A stretch of 64,000 nucleotides of DNA from Inia geoffrensis (taxonomy: Eukaryota; Chordata; Mammalia; Artiodactyla; Iniidae), in NCBI GenBank assembly GCA_036417435.1, contig CM070907.1, positions 55,846,001 through 55,910,000 on the forward strand, read 5' to 3'. Position 1 is the stretch's first letter; the number at the start of each line of letters is the position of its first letter. This document shows, in pieces, positions 1-10,629 of the stretch. Below the pieces are notes generated by a model that did not search any database, was not told the origin of the DNA, and was given only the letters and a program-made list of their open reading frames with translations. Made by a program: the position numbers and the translations under genes.

Positions 1-191
1 CTTTGTGCGCCTGTGCGCCACACTACTGAGCCTATGCTCTAGAGCCAGAGAGCCACAACTACTGAGCCAGCACGCCACAACTACTGAAGTCCACGCGCCT
101 ACAGCCCGTGCTCCGTGACAAGAGAAACCATCGCAACAAGAAAGCCCGCGCACAGCAACGAAGACCCAGGGCAGCCAAAAAAAAAAAAAAA
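1..191 (+). mobile_element. CHR-type SINE, 3' part, cut by window edge
   Basis: The repeat has the body of the longer CHR form: runs of 'gccacaactactgag', then 'caacgaagaccc' and an A tail at 178-191. The tRNA head lies outside the window. Confidence 0.85.
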
Positions 192-229
192 GATTCCCAA
201 AACATCACCCTATGACCATACCACCAACC

Positions 230-935
230 AATTAGAAAAATGTCCATGAGCTGATCATGCACCCTGAGACCCTCACCCCTACTGTGGCCTTTAAAAACCC
301 TTGCCTGAAAGCCATTGGCAAGTTCACAGTCATCAGCGATGGCAGCTACCACCTGATGGTGAGCTGGTGAGCCCTGAGGGAACTCAGAAGGGAAAGAATA
401 CCTGCCACTTAGCAGTCATCAGACTGCAGCCACTCCCTACCGTGAGCCCTGAGGAAACTCAGGATGTGAACAAACAGGATACTGGCCCCAGATAGCTGAG
501 GTGCATATCAAAGGAATGATTTCAGTAAGCCCAGACTCTTGCATCTTCCTATATGTAGAAAAGTGCTAAATTTCTTAACTTGACATATCTGGTTTCTTTA
601 ATTAACAGTAATCTTTTGATGCTCCCGACTACCTGCCCTTTGTTGCAAAACTCCTATATATTCTGGCTCCTCCCTCGCCCCCTCGGAGCAGTTTCTCAGA
701 GCTATCTGAAATGCTGTCTGCCAGGCTGCAGTCTTCATTTTGCCCCAAATAAAACTTAACTCACAACTCTGACGTTGTGCATTTTTTTAAGCCAACAAAG
801 TCTTTTGAGAACTAGCTGCCTGTTCTCTTTGCCTGGCACCCTGCAATAAACGCTGTATTTTCCTTCACAATAACCCAGGATCAGTAGATCTGTTTTGTGC
901 GTGCCAGGCAAGGGGACTGAAGTTCGGTTCGGTAA
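230..935 (+). mobile_element. ERV1-like LTR (solo or partial)
   Basis: The block contains a TATA-like 'tttaaaaaccc' near 291, AATAAA hexamers near 748 and 845, and ends at 'ggttcggtaaca', typical of an LTR 3' end. About 250 bases (322-577) match 22289-22552 near the 3' LTR of the provirus in this window. The left boundary is uncertain, and two LTR pieces may be joined here. Confidence 0.55.
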
Positions 936-952
936 CATGAGTAAAGGCTATA

Positions 953-1161
953 TATATATATATTTTTTTGCGGTACGCGGGCCTCTCACTGTCGTGGCCT
1001 CTCCCGTTGCAGAACACAGCCTCTGGATGCGCAGCCTCAGCGGCCATGGCTCACGGGCCCAGCCACTCCACGGCATGTGGGATCTTCCCGGACCGGGGCA
1101 TGAACCCGCGTCCCCTGCATCGGCAGGCAGGCTCTCAACCACTGCGCCACTAGGGAAGCCC
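953..1161 (-). mobile_element. CHR SINE (short GC-rich form)
   Basis: In reverse orientation it shows the tRNA-Glu head 'cttccctagtggcgcagtgg' at its right end, the 'ccatggccgctgaggc' body and a T-rich tail on the left. Flanks 'aaggctata' and 'aagactata' are a near-perfect TSD. Confidence 0.92.
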
Positions 1162-1292
1162 AAGACTATAATTTTAATAAAGATTTATTCAACCTATGAT
1201 CACAGGGAAAACTGTTTGAATATCAATAATACTTACATGATTTCACACATCATCTTAAAAAAAAGCCCAAAAAGGTGAAAATTAAAACTTAC

Positions 1293-1371
1293 CTCATAAT
1301 ACCACTGTGATATTGGCAAACTGTGGGTGATAGCAAGCCAGTTTCGGTGCACTTCAAAATCTGTGGAATGG
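1293..1371 (-). CDS. ALG8: ALG8 coding exon 2
   Basis: The minus strand reads [11 protein letters not shown], then [10 protein letters not shown] and QWYYE, the conserved luminal segment after the first membrane helix of ALG8. The exon is 79 bases: one base C that completes a Tyr codon from exon 1, then 26 full codons. It is bounded by an acceptor TTTTGAGTAG (AG at 1373-1372) and a donor GTAAGT (GT at 1292-1291). The phase agrees with exon 1, which lies 5 kb away at 6337-6431. The motif [15 protein letters not shown] belongs to the family's conserved N-terminal part, which carries acidic residues thought to act in catalysis. The next exon (beginning near TSEWTLDYPPF in mammals) is not in the window. 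No frameshift or stop is present, so the gene looks intact here. Confidence 0.95.
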
Positions 1372-1580
1372 CTACTCAAAACAATCAGATGAATAAAATG
1401 AGATTTCATAACATTTATCAATCTCACATTTCTAAAATTAGGCTTTTAAATGGACCAACATCCCCTACATAGTCACAGCTCACTATCCTATAAAGACACA
1501 AATAGGTATTTTACATATTCTTGAAACACCTCACTTACCTGGAGGCCAGACCTCCTTCTGGAAAAGGTGGGGAACCTATT

Positions 1581-1630
1581 CAGTAAGATGTTGTGGAAAA
1601 ACCCAAACGAACTTTTTGGCCAACCCAATA
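1581..1630 (+). mobile_element. Mariner terminal fragment
   Basis: The segment 'aactttttggccaacccaata' ends in TA and matches the terminal inverted repeat of the mariner family common in cetartiodactyl genomes. Only the right half is present. Confidence 0.6.
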
Positions 1631-1663
1631 CTAAGGTGAAAAGAGTCTCTGAGTCATCTAAAG

Positions 1664-2312
1664 CAGTGGTCCCCAACCTTTTTGGCACCAGGGACCGGTT
1701 TTGTGGAAAACAAGTTTTCCACAGAGTGGGCAGGGTGGGGGGATGGTGTTGGGATGATTCAAGCACATTACATTTATTGTGCACTTTCCTTCTATTATTA
1801 TTACATTGTAATATATAATGAAATAATTATTCAAATCACCATAATGCAGAATCAGTGGGAGTCCTGAGCTTGTTTTCCTGCAACTAGATGGTCCCATCTG
1901 GGGGTGATGGGAGACAGTGACAGCCAAAGTGTGTTGCTTATGTCTGGTCTACTCCATAAGATGCAGCTTAATTGTCACTTGCCACTCACTGATAGGGTTT
2001 TGATATGAGTCTGCAAGCAACTGATTTATTATGGTCTCTGTGCAGTCAAACCTCTCTGCTAATGATAATCTGTATTTGCAGACGGATACTCCCCAGCGCT
2101 AGCAGCACCGCCTCAGCTCCACGTCACATTATCAGGCATTAGATTCTCATAAGGAGCACACAACTTGGATCCCTCGCATGCGCAGTTCACAGTAGGGTTC
2201 CTATGAGAGTATAATGCTGCCGCTGATCTGACAGGAGGCGGGGCTCAGGCAGTAAGGCGAGCGATGGTGAGCGTCTGGTAATTGTTGGTGGCCTGGGGGT
2301 TGGGGACCCCTG
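1664..2312 (+). mobile_element. hAT (Charlie-type) non-autonomous transposon
   Basis: The element starts 'cagtggtccccaacc' and ends 'ggttggggacccctg', imperfect terminal inverted repeats. It is flanked by the identical 8-bp duplication 'atctaaag' at 1656-1663 and 2313-2320, as expected for hAT. It carries no transposase frame. Confidence 0.9.
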
Positions 2313-2567
2313 ATCTAAAGGGCTGACCAAAAGCCCATACATTTTCTTAAGGGAGGCCCTCACGCTATTGCTCAGAGGTGATTTATTCTTGTTCACAAAC
2401 AATTCTAATAAGATTCATTATCTGGCAGAGGCCTCACATAGAAGCTGGATCTTCAAGGATGAGCAGGAGTTCATCAGACAGAAAAGGTGGGAAAAGGCCC
2501 TGCCTTTCTCATGTCTCCAAATTCTGTTTACTGGTCCCCCTCTCACTATATATAAATATATCCAAGT

Positions 2568-3079
2568 ATGTCCCCTACATATAGGGGAGGAAAATTGTTT
2601 TCCCTTCAACCCTTCCAGGTTCTGTGGCTGGTCTAAGAATTAAATTGACCTAAGACAGAATAACAGGAGGAAAAAAAGACAATTTAAATTACATACATAT
2701 GTACAGGAGCCCCAAAAGATATGAGACTCAAAAGGTGGCCAGGTGATTGTGGCTTATCTACCATCACGAGAGCTAAGGAGAGGGGTAGGGGTCTGGGGCT
2801 TCAAAGAGGGGGTAAGGCAACTCTTGGGAAGGTGAGAAGAGAATGTTTGGCAAGCAAAGGTTGCTCTGCCTTGCAGCTAAGTCTCTCAGATGAAAAAGTG
2901 ATCTCGGGTAATAGTTACTTTCCAGGTACAGGCCTCCTTTCTAATGTAAATTTCCCTTGAAAGTAACTTTTACTGTTTTCAGAGCTTCTCCTATGTCTGC
3001 AGTTCCTCAAGATAATAAGTCCAGAAAATCCTTACACCAAAGAGGCATATTTTGGGGCGGCATATACTGGTGCCCTTCA
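2568..3079 (-). mobile_element. LTR of the repeated family A, minus copy
   Basis: The shared landmarks are 'ctggtctaagaattaaattg' near 2626 and 'gaggcatattttggggcggc' near 3041. The same landmarks occur at 11106-11634 in the same orientation and at 3629-4590 in the opposite one. Edges are approximate. Confidence 0.6.
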
Positions 3080-3628
3080 CTCCTCTTTAGCAGGACTTTA
3101 TTTTTCTGTTTATTACTCTGCTTTTCTTCCCCTCCACATCTTACACAGCACCTGATATGTGGATGGGCTCAATACATTCTTGTTGAATTAACCACTCACC
3201 AAAGTCAACAATGAGTTCCACAGCAAAACCTGATTTACCTTTTCTAACGTTTTATACAACATTTCCACTGTGACAACTCTCTCTTGAGTTTCTTAGCCAA
3301 CCCCTTCCATGTCTCTTTCATGGCTTCCCATTCCAATACTCATCAAGCAAATGTTGATGTTCTTTCAGGTTCAGTTCTTGGTCTTCTTATGCAGTTTACT
3401 CTGCTCTGCACAATCTTATTCACATTTATTGCTTCCACTAAGAACTGTGTAATGATGACTCCCAAATCTCAGTATACAACCTTGGTCTCTTTCCTGAGTT
3501 CTAGAAGAGAGACATCTCCAATTTCCCGCTGACAACGTCACCTGAATTTCCTACAGATTTCTCAAAATCACAATTCACAGCTGATCTTATGACTTAGCAA
3601 TGACATTTCTAGGTATACACTTGTAGGG
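3080..3628. other. Intron sequence with nothing recognised
   Basis: This AT-moderate stretch of ALG8 intron 1 has no supported gene, structural RNA or repeat family that I can name. Open frames in it are short and have no recognisable motif. Confidence 0.5.
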
Positions 3629-3760
3629 GAGCAAAATATGGCAACGCAAAATGTGTCTTTTTGGCATGAGGATTGATTTAAGCTGATTATTTTTAAGAAA
3701 CAGAAGACTCAGGAAGTCTTTCTTTTTATCTCCCTCTTAGCTGCCTAAAGAATTTATATA

Positions 3761-3967
3761 GGGCTTCCCTGGTGGCGCAGTGGTCGAGAGTCCGCCGGCC
3801 GATGCAGGGGACACAGGTTCGTGCCCCGGTCTGGGAGGATCCCACATGCCGCGGAGCAGCTGGGCCCGTGAGCCATGGCCGCTGAGCCTGCGCCTCCGGA
3901 GCCTGTGCTCCGTGACTGGAGAGGCCACAACAGTGACAGGCTCGTGTACCAAAAAAAAAAAAAAAAA
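3761..3967 (+). mobile_element. CHR SINE, first unit of a tandem pair
   Basis: The head 'gggcttccctggtggcgcag' contains the A-box region and is followed by a B-box-like 'ggttcgtgccc' and a 17-base A tail. Its left flank 'aaagaatttatata' (3747-3760) recurs only after the second unit. Confidence 0.93.
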
Positions 3968-3975
3968 GCTAGTTT

Positions 3976-4182
3976 GGGCTTCCCTGGTGGCGCAGTGGTT
4001 GAGAGTCCACCTGCCGATGCAGGGGACACGGGTTCGTGCCCAGGTCCGGGAGGATCCCACATGCCGCGGAGCGGTTGGGCCCGTGAGCCGTGGCCACTGG
4101 GCCTGCACATCTGGAGCCTGTGCTCCGGGGCGGGAGAGGCCGCAGCGGTGAGAGGCACGTGTATCACAAAAAAAAAAAAAAA
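3976..4182 (+). mobile_element. CHR SINE, second unit of a tandem pair
   Basis: This is a second full copy in the same orientation, separated from the first by 'gctagttt'. Its A tail leads into the right TSD 'aaagaatttatata' at 4183-4196, which pairs with 3747-3760. Confidence 0.93.
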
Positions 4183-4679
4183 AAAGAATTTATATAAAGG
4201 GCTTGTTCCCAGCATAGAGCTATCACCCCTGATATCTGCAAAGAATATGGGCTACGTGTGGTGAGGGAAACTCACCAGAACCTAGAGATCAGAGTCCACT
4301 CTTGTCTCTTCATGGCCCAGAAAACATTTATATGTGAATTGCCTTTCTCCCCTTTGAAGTCCCAAACTACGACCCCCAACATCCTCTTTTGTCTTTAGCT
4401 GAAGATGGTATTTAAGGTAAGGGGCTTCAGCCATTTTGGTGAGTTCCTCCTTTTTCCCGAGTCTCTCCCATGTACATGTTATTAAACTTCTGTTTGATGA
4501 TTTTCTCCTGTTTATCTGTCTCATGTCAATTGAATTCTTAAACCAGCCAGATTCTGGCTAGAAAGGTAGAGAAAAATGTCTTCCTCCCCAGTAGAGGGAG
4601 GAAGTTTCTTCCTCAGTAGAAACACATACATATGTTGAAGAAAAGACATGGACTGGGTCTATCTTCAGGCCTACAATTA

Positions 4680-4945
4680 TATGTCAGAGACCTTTCCCGA
4701 CACTCAATCTAAAGTAAGTCCCCCTTGTTAGTTGCCTTATAGGATCCCCTTCTTTCCTTTCATAACACTTAAGACAACATTGTTATGTAATTACATATTT
4801 GTGTTGATTTATTTCTGGGGCTGTTATCTTCACTAAACTACACCCTTTATAGGGTTAGGGATCATATCCATTCTGTCTTCCCCTCTAGTAGCTTGCCACA
4901 GTACCTGGTTCATAATAAAGCAGTTAGTAAACATTTTGGTGAATA
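4680..4945 (+). repeat. L2-like LINE 3' fragment
   Basis: The pattern of 'acctttcccgacactcaatc', 'tagggatcatatcc' and 'agtacctggttcataataaa' follows the L2 3' end. It is diverged and cannot code. Confidence 0.5.
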
Positions 4946-5739
4946 CTTTTGCATTTATCCTCTAGCTTCCCTCTCACATCCCAGGGGTTTCCTGTTTGAG
5001 AAGCAGAGCATTAACTACAACTACATACATTCTTAATCCTGGATCAACAGCAGTATTCAAACTAACAACCCTTAAGACACATTTCTAGGCTGAAATAACT
5101 AAAGCAAGGAACATCACCTTATATCCACGGTTTAAAAAAAAATTTCCCTTTTATTCTGATTTGAAAGGAATTTCCTACATTTTAGAAGGATTTTTCCAAT
5201 TTGCTTTTAAAACAGAAAGATGTTTCTTATTTGTTTTCAGCTCTGCAGAAAGTTCAACTGACCAACGCCTTCTTTTCCCAAGTCCCTGTAAGTCATTTTG
5301 CTGAACCTACATATACACTTCATTGCTTATATACACATCAGTATGGATTTACATTCTATACATACAGCTCTTCCATACCCAACGAGAGGTCACCAAGAAC
5401 TTGAACCAAAGGATACCAATAAACCAAACACTAAACTGGGAAGGGAGCAAAGGAATGAGGGGAAAAGTCAAGGGAGAGGAAATAGGAAGGATGAACAGAT
5501 GTGGAAGCCAATATTAATAATATTACTAAATACAGAGTACCCATTGTATACACATTACCACTGAGTGGTAGTTTCCTAATGGGATCCCATGCTTTCAGTC
5601 TTGAGTCTGCATCCATTTGTCACACAGCAGTCTAAACCTGTGTGACCTGACTACTGCCTACCTCATCCTGTGTCACTCTCCTCCTCCTTTACTGCTCTTC
5701 AGCCACAATGCTCACTTTCTGTTCCTGGAATGCTCTGAG
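4946..5739. other. Intron sequence with nothing recognised
   Basis: No exon, RNA gene or clear repeat could be supported here. The sequence is AT-rich ALG8 intron 1. Confidence 0.45.
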
Positions 5740-6047
5740 TTCTTTGCTACCACAGGGCCTTTACACTTACTCTTTCCTATGCCTGAACTACTTTTCACAT
5801 TGCTTATTCTTTTTCATCCTTCAGCTTTCAACTCAAACATCACCTCCTAAAAGAGGACAGTAAAGCCTTGCCCGGTAGCCACTCTCTACCTCTTTTACAG
5901 ACCTCATCGCAATCTGAAACTTTACTGTTTGTCTGTCTGGCCCCACCAACTTCCCCAGAAATGTCTTTCTCAAATGCCTCTCCAGGACTTAGAGAACAGT
6001 GCCTAGCACAGGAGGCAGCTGATAAATACTGTACTGGCTGAATGAAT
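5740..6047 (+). repeat. L2 LINE 3' end
   Basis: It reads 'ccacagggcctttacactta', later 'gaacagtgcctagcacagga' and ends 'tggctgaatgaatg', the usual L2 terminus. Confidence 0.65.
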
Positions 6048-6336
6048 GTTGCAGGTGGGTGTTGTTTATCTGCATGTTAAGGAAGAGGACCTTAAGGTCA
6101 GAAACATTAAAGTTATACAGTGCCAGCCCTGACCCCAGCCATCAGGGCTATGATCTAGTGAACAGGTGAAATAACACTCAAAAGGCGGAGTGGGAAGCAT
6201 ACCAAAGGGGTAGCAGCGACCACATGACTTCAAGTTCCCTTTCCTCCTCTCACCCAGGAGCATCCACGCTTCTCTCTCCCGCCCTGACCGACCGCGGGGC
6301 CTCCCCGCCCAGCCCCGGGCAGTGCGGGTCCCTTAC

Positions 6337-6455
<119 letters not shown>

Positions 6456-6549
6456 TCAACTTGACCCGCCTCCGCGCTCCAGCGCATGCGGAGAAGGCCC
6501 TCTGAGGCGGCACCCGTGAGCTGCGCGCATGCGCTCAGCCGCTCAGCTG

Positions 6550-6753
6550 CTCAGTCAGCGGAAAGCCAGGGATGGACCGTTTAAACTTCCCGCTCCGGGA
6601 TCTTTCTCCGCTCCGCTTCAGTCTCCGCCAGGGAGGGCTACCCCGAGTCTGCGCGGTTTGTACGGCGACAAGTTTCACTGCTACTTTATGCTTTGGTTCA
6701 AATAGTTGCTGGGCGTCTGCTCTGGGTGTTGATTTCGCCTATTGGGGTACCTG
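6550..6753 (+). ncRNA. Possible first exon of a divergent lncRNA
   Basis: Plus-strand sequence leaving the ALG8 CpG island ends at a good splice donor, CTG|GTGAGAG, with GT at 6754-6755. In human an antisense transcript (KCTD21-AS1) is annotated in this interval, which makes a divergent start here reasonable. A 61-codon open frame starting at 6572 has no recognisable similarity, so a non-coding exon is more likely than a protein. Both ends are guesses; the start is set only by the CpG-rich zone. Confidence 0.25.
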
Positions 6754-6760
6754 GTGAGAG

Positions 6761-7185
6761 AAAGCTTTTTTTCCTGGAGACGTTCACATATTAATGGAGG
6801 AGACAGAATTATAATCCCAGAGTAACTGTAGATAAAAGTACCTGAGGATACTGGAGGCGCCTAATCCAGACACCTGGAGTATTAGCTCCAGGCAGAGAAT
6901 GGGCTGGGCAAAGGTACAGATGGGAAAACATTCTGCGCTTCTAGAACTCTGAGCTGGGCTCTGGGAAAGTACCTGCCTGAGGGGAACCCACTGTGGAGGC
7001 AGGCTAGAGCCTAGTGCTTCTTCTGTCTGTACACTTGGGGAATCTTGTTAAAGTTCAGATTCTCATGCAGTAGGTCTAACAAAGTCCTACATGGTGTGGA
7101 TACTGCTGATACCTGGGCTGTAAGAGCCTAGGCACAAGGAATGGAGCTAGTCTTGTCACCCTCATGTACTGTCTGATTTTGCACA
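6761..7185. other. Sequence right of the ALG8 promoter
   Basis: About 425 bases without a supported gene or a repeat I can name. If a divergent transcript exists, this would be its first intron. Confidence 0.4.
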
Positions 7186-7201
7186 AATGACTACTCTTTC
7201 T

Positions 7202-7452
7202 TTTCTTTTTTAAAAAATAATCATCGGGGTACTGTTTATTTACAATGTTGTGTTAGTTTCTGCTGTACAGCAAAGTGAAGCAGTTATACATATACATATA
7301 TCCACTCTTTTTTAGATTCTTTTCCCATATAGATCATTACAGAGTATTGAGTAGGGTTCCCTGTGCTATACAGTAGATCCTTATTAGTTACCTATTTTAT
7401 ACATAGTAGTGTGTATATATCAGTCCCAACCTCCCAATATATCCCTCCCCCC
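7202..7452 (-). mobile_element. 5'-truncated L1, 3' end only
   Basis: The tract matches an L1 3' UTR read backwards ('ccctgtgctatacagtagat'). It is flanked by 16-bp duplications 'aatgactactctttct' (7186-7201) and 'aatgactaatctttct' (7453-7468) with one mismatch. Confidence 0.85.
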
Positions 7453-7710
7453 AATGACTAATCTTTCTAACCCTATTTTCCTTTTTTGTAAATAGGAGGT
7501 TAAAAATGGGGTCTGCCTCATAAAGTGGTTGTGAGGTTTAAATGAGGACACTTGTAAATTGTTTGATATGATGCCAGGACAGAATAAATGTTCAATAAAA
7601 AATGTTTCAGAGAAGTTAAGTACCTTGCTGAAAGATAAACAGATGAGTTTATGCCCTCCTGCAATTTCAAATGCCACCCACATGAATATGACATTCAAAT
7701 TTATATCTCA

Positions 7711-8055
7711 GGGGCTTCCCTTCTGGTGCAGTGGTTGAGAATCCACCTGCCAATGCAGGGGACACAGGTTTGAGCCCTGGTCCAGGAAGATCCCACATGC
7801 CGCAGAGCAACTAAGCCCGTGTGCCACAACTACCGAGTCTATGCTCTAGAGCCTGAAAACCACAGCTACTGAGCCCAAGTGCCACAACTACTGAAGCCTG
7901 TGCACCTAGAGCCCGTGCTCCGCAACAAGAGAAGCCACCGCAATGAGAAGCCCACACACCACAACTAGAGTAGCCCGTGCTCGCCGCAACTAGAGAAAGC
8001 ACGCACACAGCAACGAAGACCCAACGCGGCCAAAAATAAATTAATTAATTTTAAA
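7711..8055 (+). mobile_element. CHR-type SINE (long form)
   Basis: It has a tRNA-Glu-like head, a body of 'gccacaactact' repeats, and the 3' end 'caacgaagacccaacgcggc'. The perfect TSD is 'aaatttatatctca' at 7697-7710 and 8056-8069. Confidence 0.95.
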
Positions 8056-8139
8056 AAATTTATATCTCAAGCCCAGCCCTTTTCTTTCACCTCCAGACCA
8101 TTATATCTAACTACCTACCTGCCATCTCTTAGATGTTTT

Positions 8140-8279
8140 TTATTTTGCGGTACGCGGGCCTCTCACTGTTGTGGCCTCTCCTGTCGCGGAGCACAGGTTC
8201 CGGACGCGCAGGCTCAGCGGCCATGGCTCACGGGCCCAGGCGCTCCACGGCATGTAGGATCTTCCCGGACCGGGAAGCC
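8140..8279 (-). mobile_element. CHR SINE with its tRNA promoter deleted
   Basis: The tail, body and extreme head are present, but the sequence jumps from 'cttcccggaccg' straight to 'ggaagccc', dropping the B-box and most of the A-box region. The perfect 14-bp TSD 'ctcttagatgtttt' (8126-8139, 8280-8293) shows that both ends are original. Confidence 0.92.
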
Positions 8280-8304
8280 CTCTTAGATGTTTTAAAGGCA
8301 CCTT

Positions 8305-8748
8305 GCATTAGTTTCCTAGGCTGCTGTAACAAATTTTCACAAAGTTAAAACAACACAAACTTATTCTCTTACAGTTCTGGATATCAGAAGTCTAAAATCA
8401 GTCTCACTAGGCTAAAGTCAAGACGTCATAAGGGCTGGTGCCTTCTGGAGGTTCTGAGGGGAGAATCTATTTTCTTTTTCAGCCTTTAGAAGTTGCCTGC
8501 ATTCCTTGGCCCCTTCCTTGCATCACTCTAACCTCTTGCTTCTACTGCCACATCTATTACTTTTCTAGAATCAAATCTCCCTTGCTTCCCTCATATAAGG
8601 ACACCTGTGAATGCGTCTAGGACCCTCCCATCTCAGAGTATTTAACTTAATCACATATGCAATGTCCCTTTTGCCATATAAGGTAATGTTCACAGGTTCC
8701 AGTGTTTAGGACACAAATATCTTTGGAGGCCATTATTCAGTTTACCAC
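8305..8748 (-). mobile_element. MaLR-like LTR
   Basis: It begins 'gcattagtttcctaggctgc', passes 'ttacagttctgg' and ends near 'attcagtttaccacac'. The same landmarks recur at 24195-24690, and related ones at 45415 and 55158. Confidence 0.6.
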
Positions 8749-9481
8749 ACACCTCAAACTCAATATATCTAAAACTGAACTCATGATCTTTCAGTATTAT
8801 CCACTCAGAGAATGACACCAACCAACCATTCAGTTGTTCACCTCCCCTGCCCCGCACCTGCAAACTCACTGTGAACTTACTAACTCAATACCCATTCCCG
8901 ATCCCCTTTTTCACTTCTAAAGAGTCTAGAAAAGTTAAAACAGTTGATCTTCCAGCTTCCCCGGCAGCTAGGTGTGGCCTGATGACAGCTCTGTCTAGTA
9001 GGACTTAGAAGTCTGCTGGGGGGTTTCCGGGAAAGGGTTTCCTTTCCTGGTAAAAGAGGCAGTTGTTATGGATTTTGCCCCTTTTTCGTTCTTCCTGCCT
9101 TGGACTTGGTCATGAGATGTGGAAGGCACATCATGCTGGCCCTGACATCACTGCGCTGCTAAACAAATCCCTCCTACCTCCAGGATTCTTATCTTCTTCT
9201 TATCTGAGGAAACACATACACACATCATCATCATCCTTATGTATTTGAGCCACTGTTGGTCATTGTCTGCTCCTTGCAGCTGAAGTATTTCTAACTGCTT
9301 TTGCCAAGTCCTGTCTATTTGACTTCCTTAATCCTCTTACATTCATCCACTCTTCTCCACCCCCTATTCTCTTCTCTAGCCTAACTGATTTGCTTTCAGC
9401 TTCTGGTACTTGCCATGTTCCCTCCTGTCACTGCACCTTTATACATTCTTTCCCTCTATTTGGAATGTTCTTCCTTCTCCT

Positions 9482-9979
9482 TGTTAAAAAACAAAATTCA
9501 GATGAATAAGTCTTAAAGATCTTCTTGGTTTTATTCAATGATTTATGAATCAAGCAGCATCCAATCTAGCAGACAGAGAGGAACTCTGAAGAGCTGTATG
9601 AAAAAGATGACTTTTTTGGGGGTGGGGGGAAGGGGAGGCTTAAAACATCAGTCATTAATTTTGCTCCCAAATCTGCAATCTGATGTTTTAAGCCTCCCCT
9701 TCCCCCCACCCCCAAAAAAGAGGCAGAGGGGAGCAAGAACAAAGAAGTTATGCTAGGCGAAAAAGCAGATTGGTTATTGCAAGTTTACTTTCCCTATAGG
9801 AGATGCCAGGGCTTTATCGGGCAGATTACTCAGCTAATGCTGATAAGGTGATTCCTGATTTTCTGGTTTAAGATTCCATTTCTGGGAGGACAAAACTGTA
9901 ATTGAGTCAAGTCTCAGTTTGGTGGTGTGGAGCTTAGCATAAGTGATACTGTTTTGGACCTGTTGTCTTGTTTTTAACA
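9482..9979 (-). mobile_element. Solo LTR carrying a long perfect hairpin
   Basis: The ends 'tgttaaaaaacaa' and 'ttgtttttaaca' are inverted repeats with TG...CA termini. The flanks 'tctcct' and 'tctccc' look like a decayed 6-bp TSD inside an L2. On the minus strand AATAAA reads near 9532. No internal retroviral genes are present. Confidence 0.7.
9611..9720. repeat. Perfect inverted repeat: 40-bp arms, 30-nt loop
   Basis: The arms 9611-9650 (starting 'cttttttgggggtgggggga') and 9681-9720 (ending 'ccccacccccaaaaaag') are exact reverse complements. The loop 9651-9680 includes 'gctcccaaatctgcaat'. A single strand could fold into a stable hairpin. Confidence 0.95.
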
Positions 9980-10561
9980 TCTCCCAAGGCTAGTTACCTC
10001 TCCATTCTTTAGCTCTCAGATCAAGCACCACTTTCCCAGGAAACCTTCCCTGACCTCCCTTTGTGCACCTGTCAGCTGAATGCAATCACACAATTTATTT
10101 GTGTGATTATCTAATTCCCCATTAGGTATTCATACCATGAGTGCAGGGACCTCGTCTGGTTTTCCTCACTATTGTAGCAGCAGAACTGGCACAGCAGCTG
10201 GTACAACATATGCACTCAATATTTGTTGAATGGCGTGAATGTCTGGAACATGATTCCAACCCATGTCTTTCCTACCCCTGAGTCCCTGCTTTTTTCCCTC
10301 ACAGTACACCAGTATACCACCCAGAATGAGTAGATTTCAAACCTGGGGAGATATTGTGCCATTTTTCCAACTGCATTTGCTCACTTTGTGTCTCTGTGTT
10401 GCATTTTGGTATTCTTGCAATATCTCAAACTTTTTCATTATGTTTGTTATGGTGATCTGTGATCAATGGTTTTTTGTTTGTTTGTTTGTTTTCCTAACCC
10501 TCAAGCCACTCTAATGGACACTTTTGTGGAGCAAAGATAAGCTCCTGCCACATCTGTCCAA

Positions 10562-10629
10562 ATTGCAGATTTGGGAGCAAAATTAATGACGGATGTTTTA
10601 AGCCTCCCCTTCCCCCCGCCCCCAAAAAA
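10562..10629. repeat. Third copy of the hairpin arm plus loop
   Basis: These 68 bases are the reverse complement of 9612-9679 with two mismatches. They begin at the loop and stop at the end of the arm, with unrelated flanks. Confidence 0.9.

Larger units (their letters stand above)
3629..4590 (+). mobile_element. LTR of the repeated family A, plus copy, split by SINEs
   Basis: It begins near 'tgtaggggagcaaaatatgg' and ends with 'cttaaaccagccag' and 'ttcctcccca', the mirror of the minus copies at 2568 and 11106. A pair of CHR SINEs interrupts it at 3761-4182. Confidence 0.55.
1372..6336 (-). other. ALG8: ALG8 intron 1
   Basis: The 4,965-base intron lies between the two recognised exons, with a GT donor at 6336-6335 and an AG acceptor at 1373-1372. 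It is packed with repeats: a mariner terminus, a hAT element, two LTRs of one family, a SINE dimer and L2 pieces. The stretches 3085-3625 and 4950-5600 show no repeat or coding signal I can name. Confidence 0.88.
9290..10245 (+). repeat. L2 LINE 3' end split by a solo LTR
   Basis: The left part has 'ctctatttggaatgttcttc'. The right part has 'ttccctgacctccctttgtg' and ends 'ttgttgaatggcgtgaatg'. The LTR at 9482-9979 interrupts it. Confidence 0.6.

Noticed and set aside
3761..4182. tRNA-like heads with A and B boxes as possible tRNA genes
   Set aside because: They are tRNA-Glu-derived SINE heads with SINE bodies, A tails and target duplications; no free-standing tRNA cloverleaf was found.
3737..4264. 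Open frames of 120-150 codons on both strands with repeated Pro/Gly/Ser-rich motifs
   Set aside because: They are translations of the two tandem CHR SINEs; the same peptide motifs recur at every GC-rich SINE in the window.
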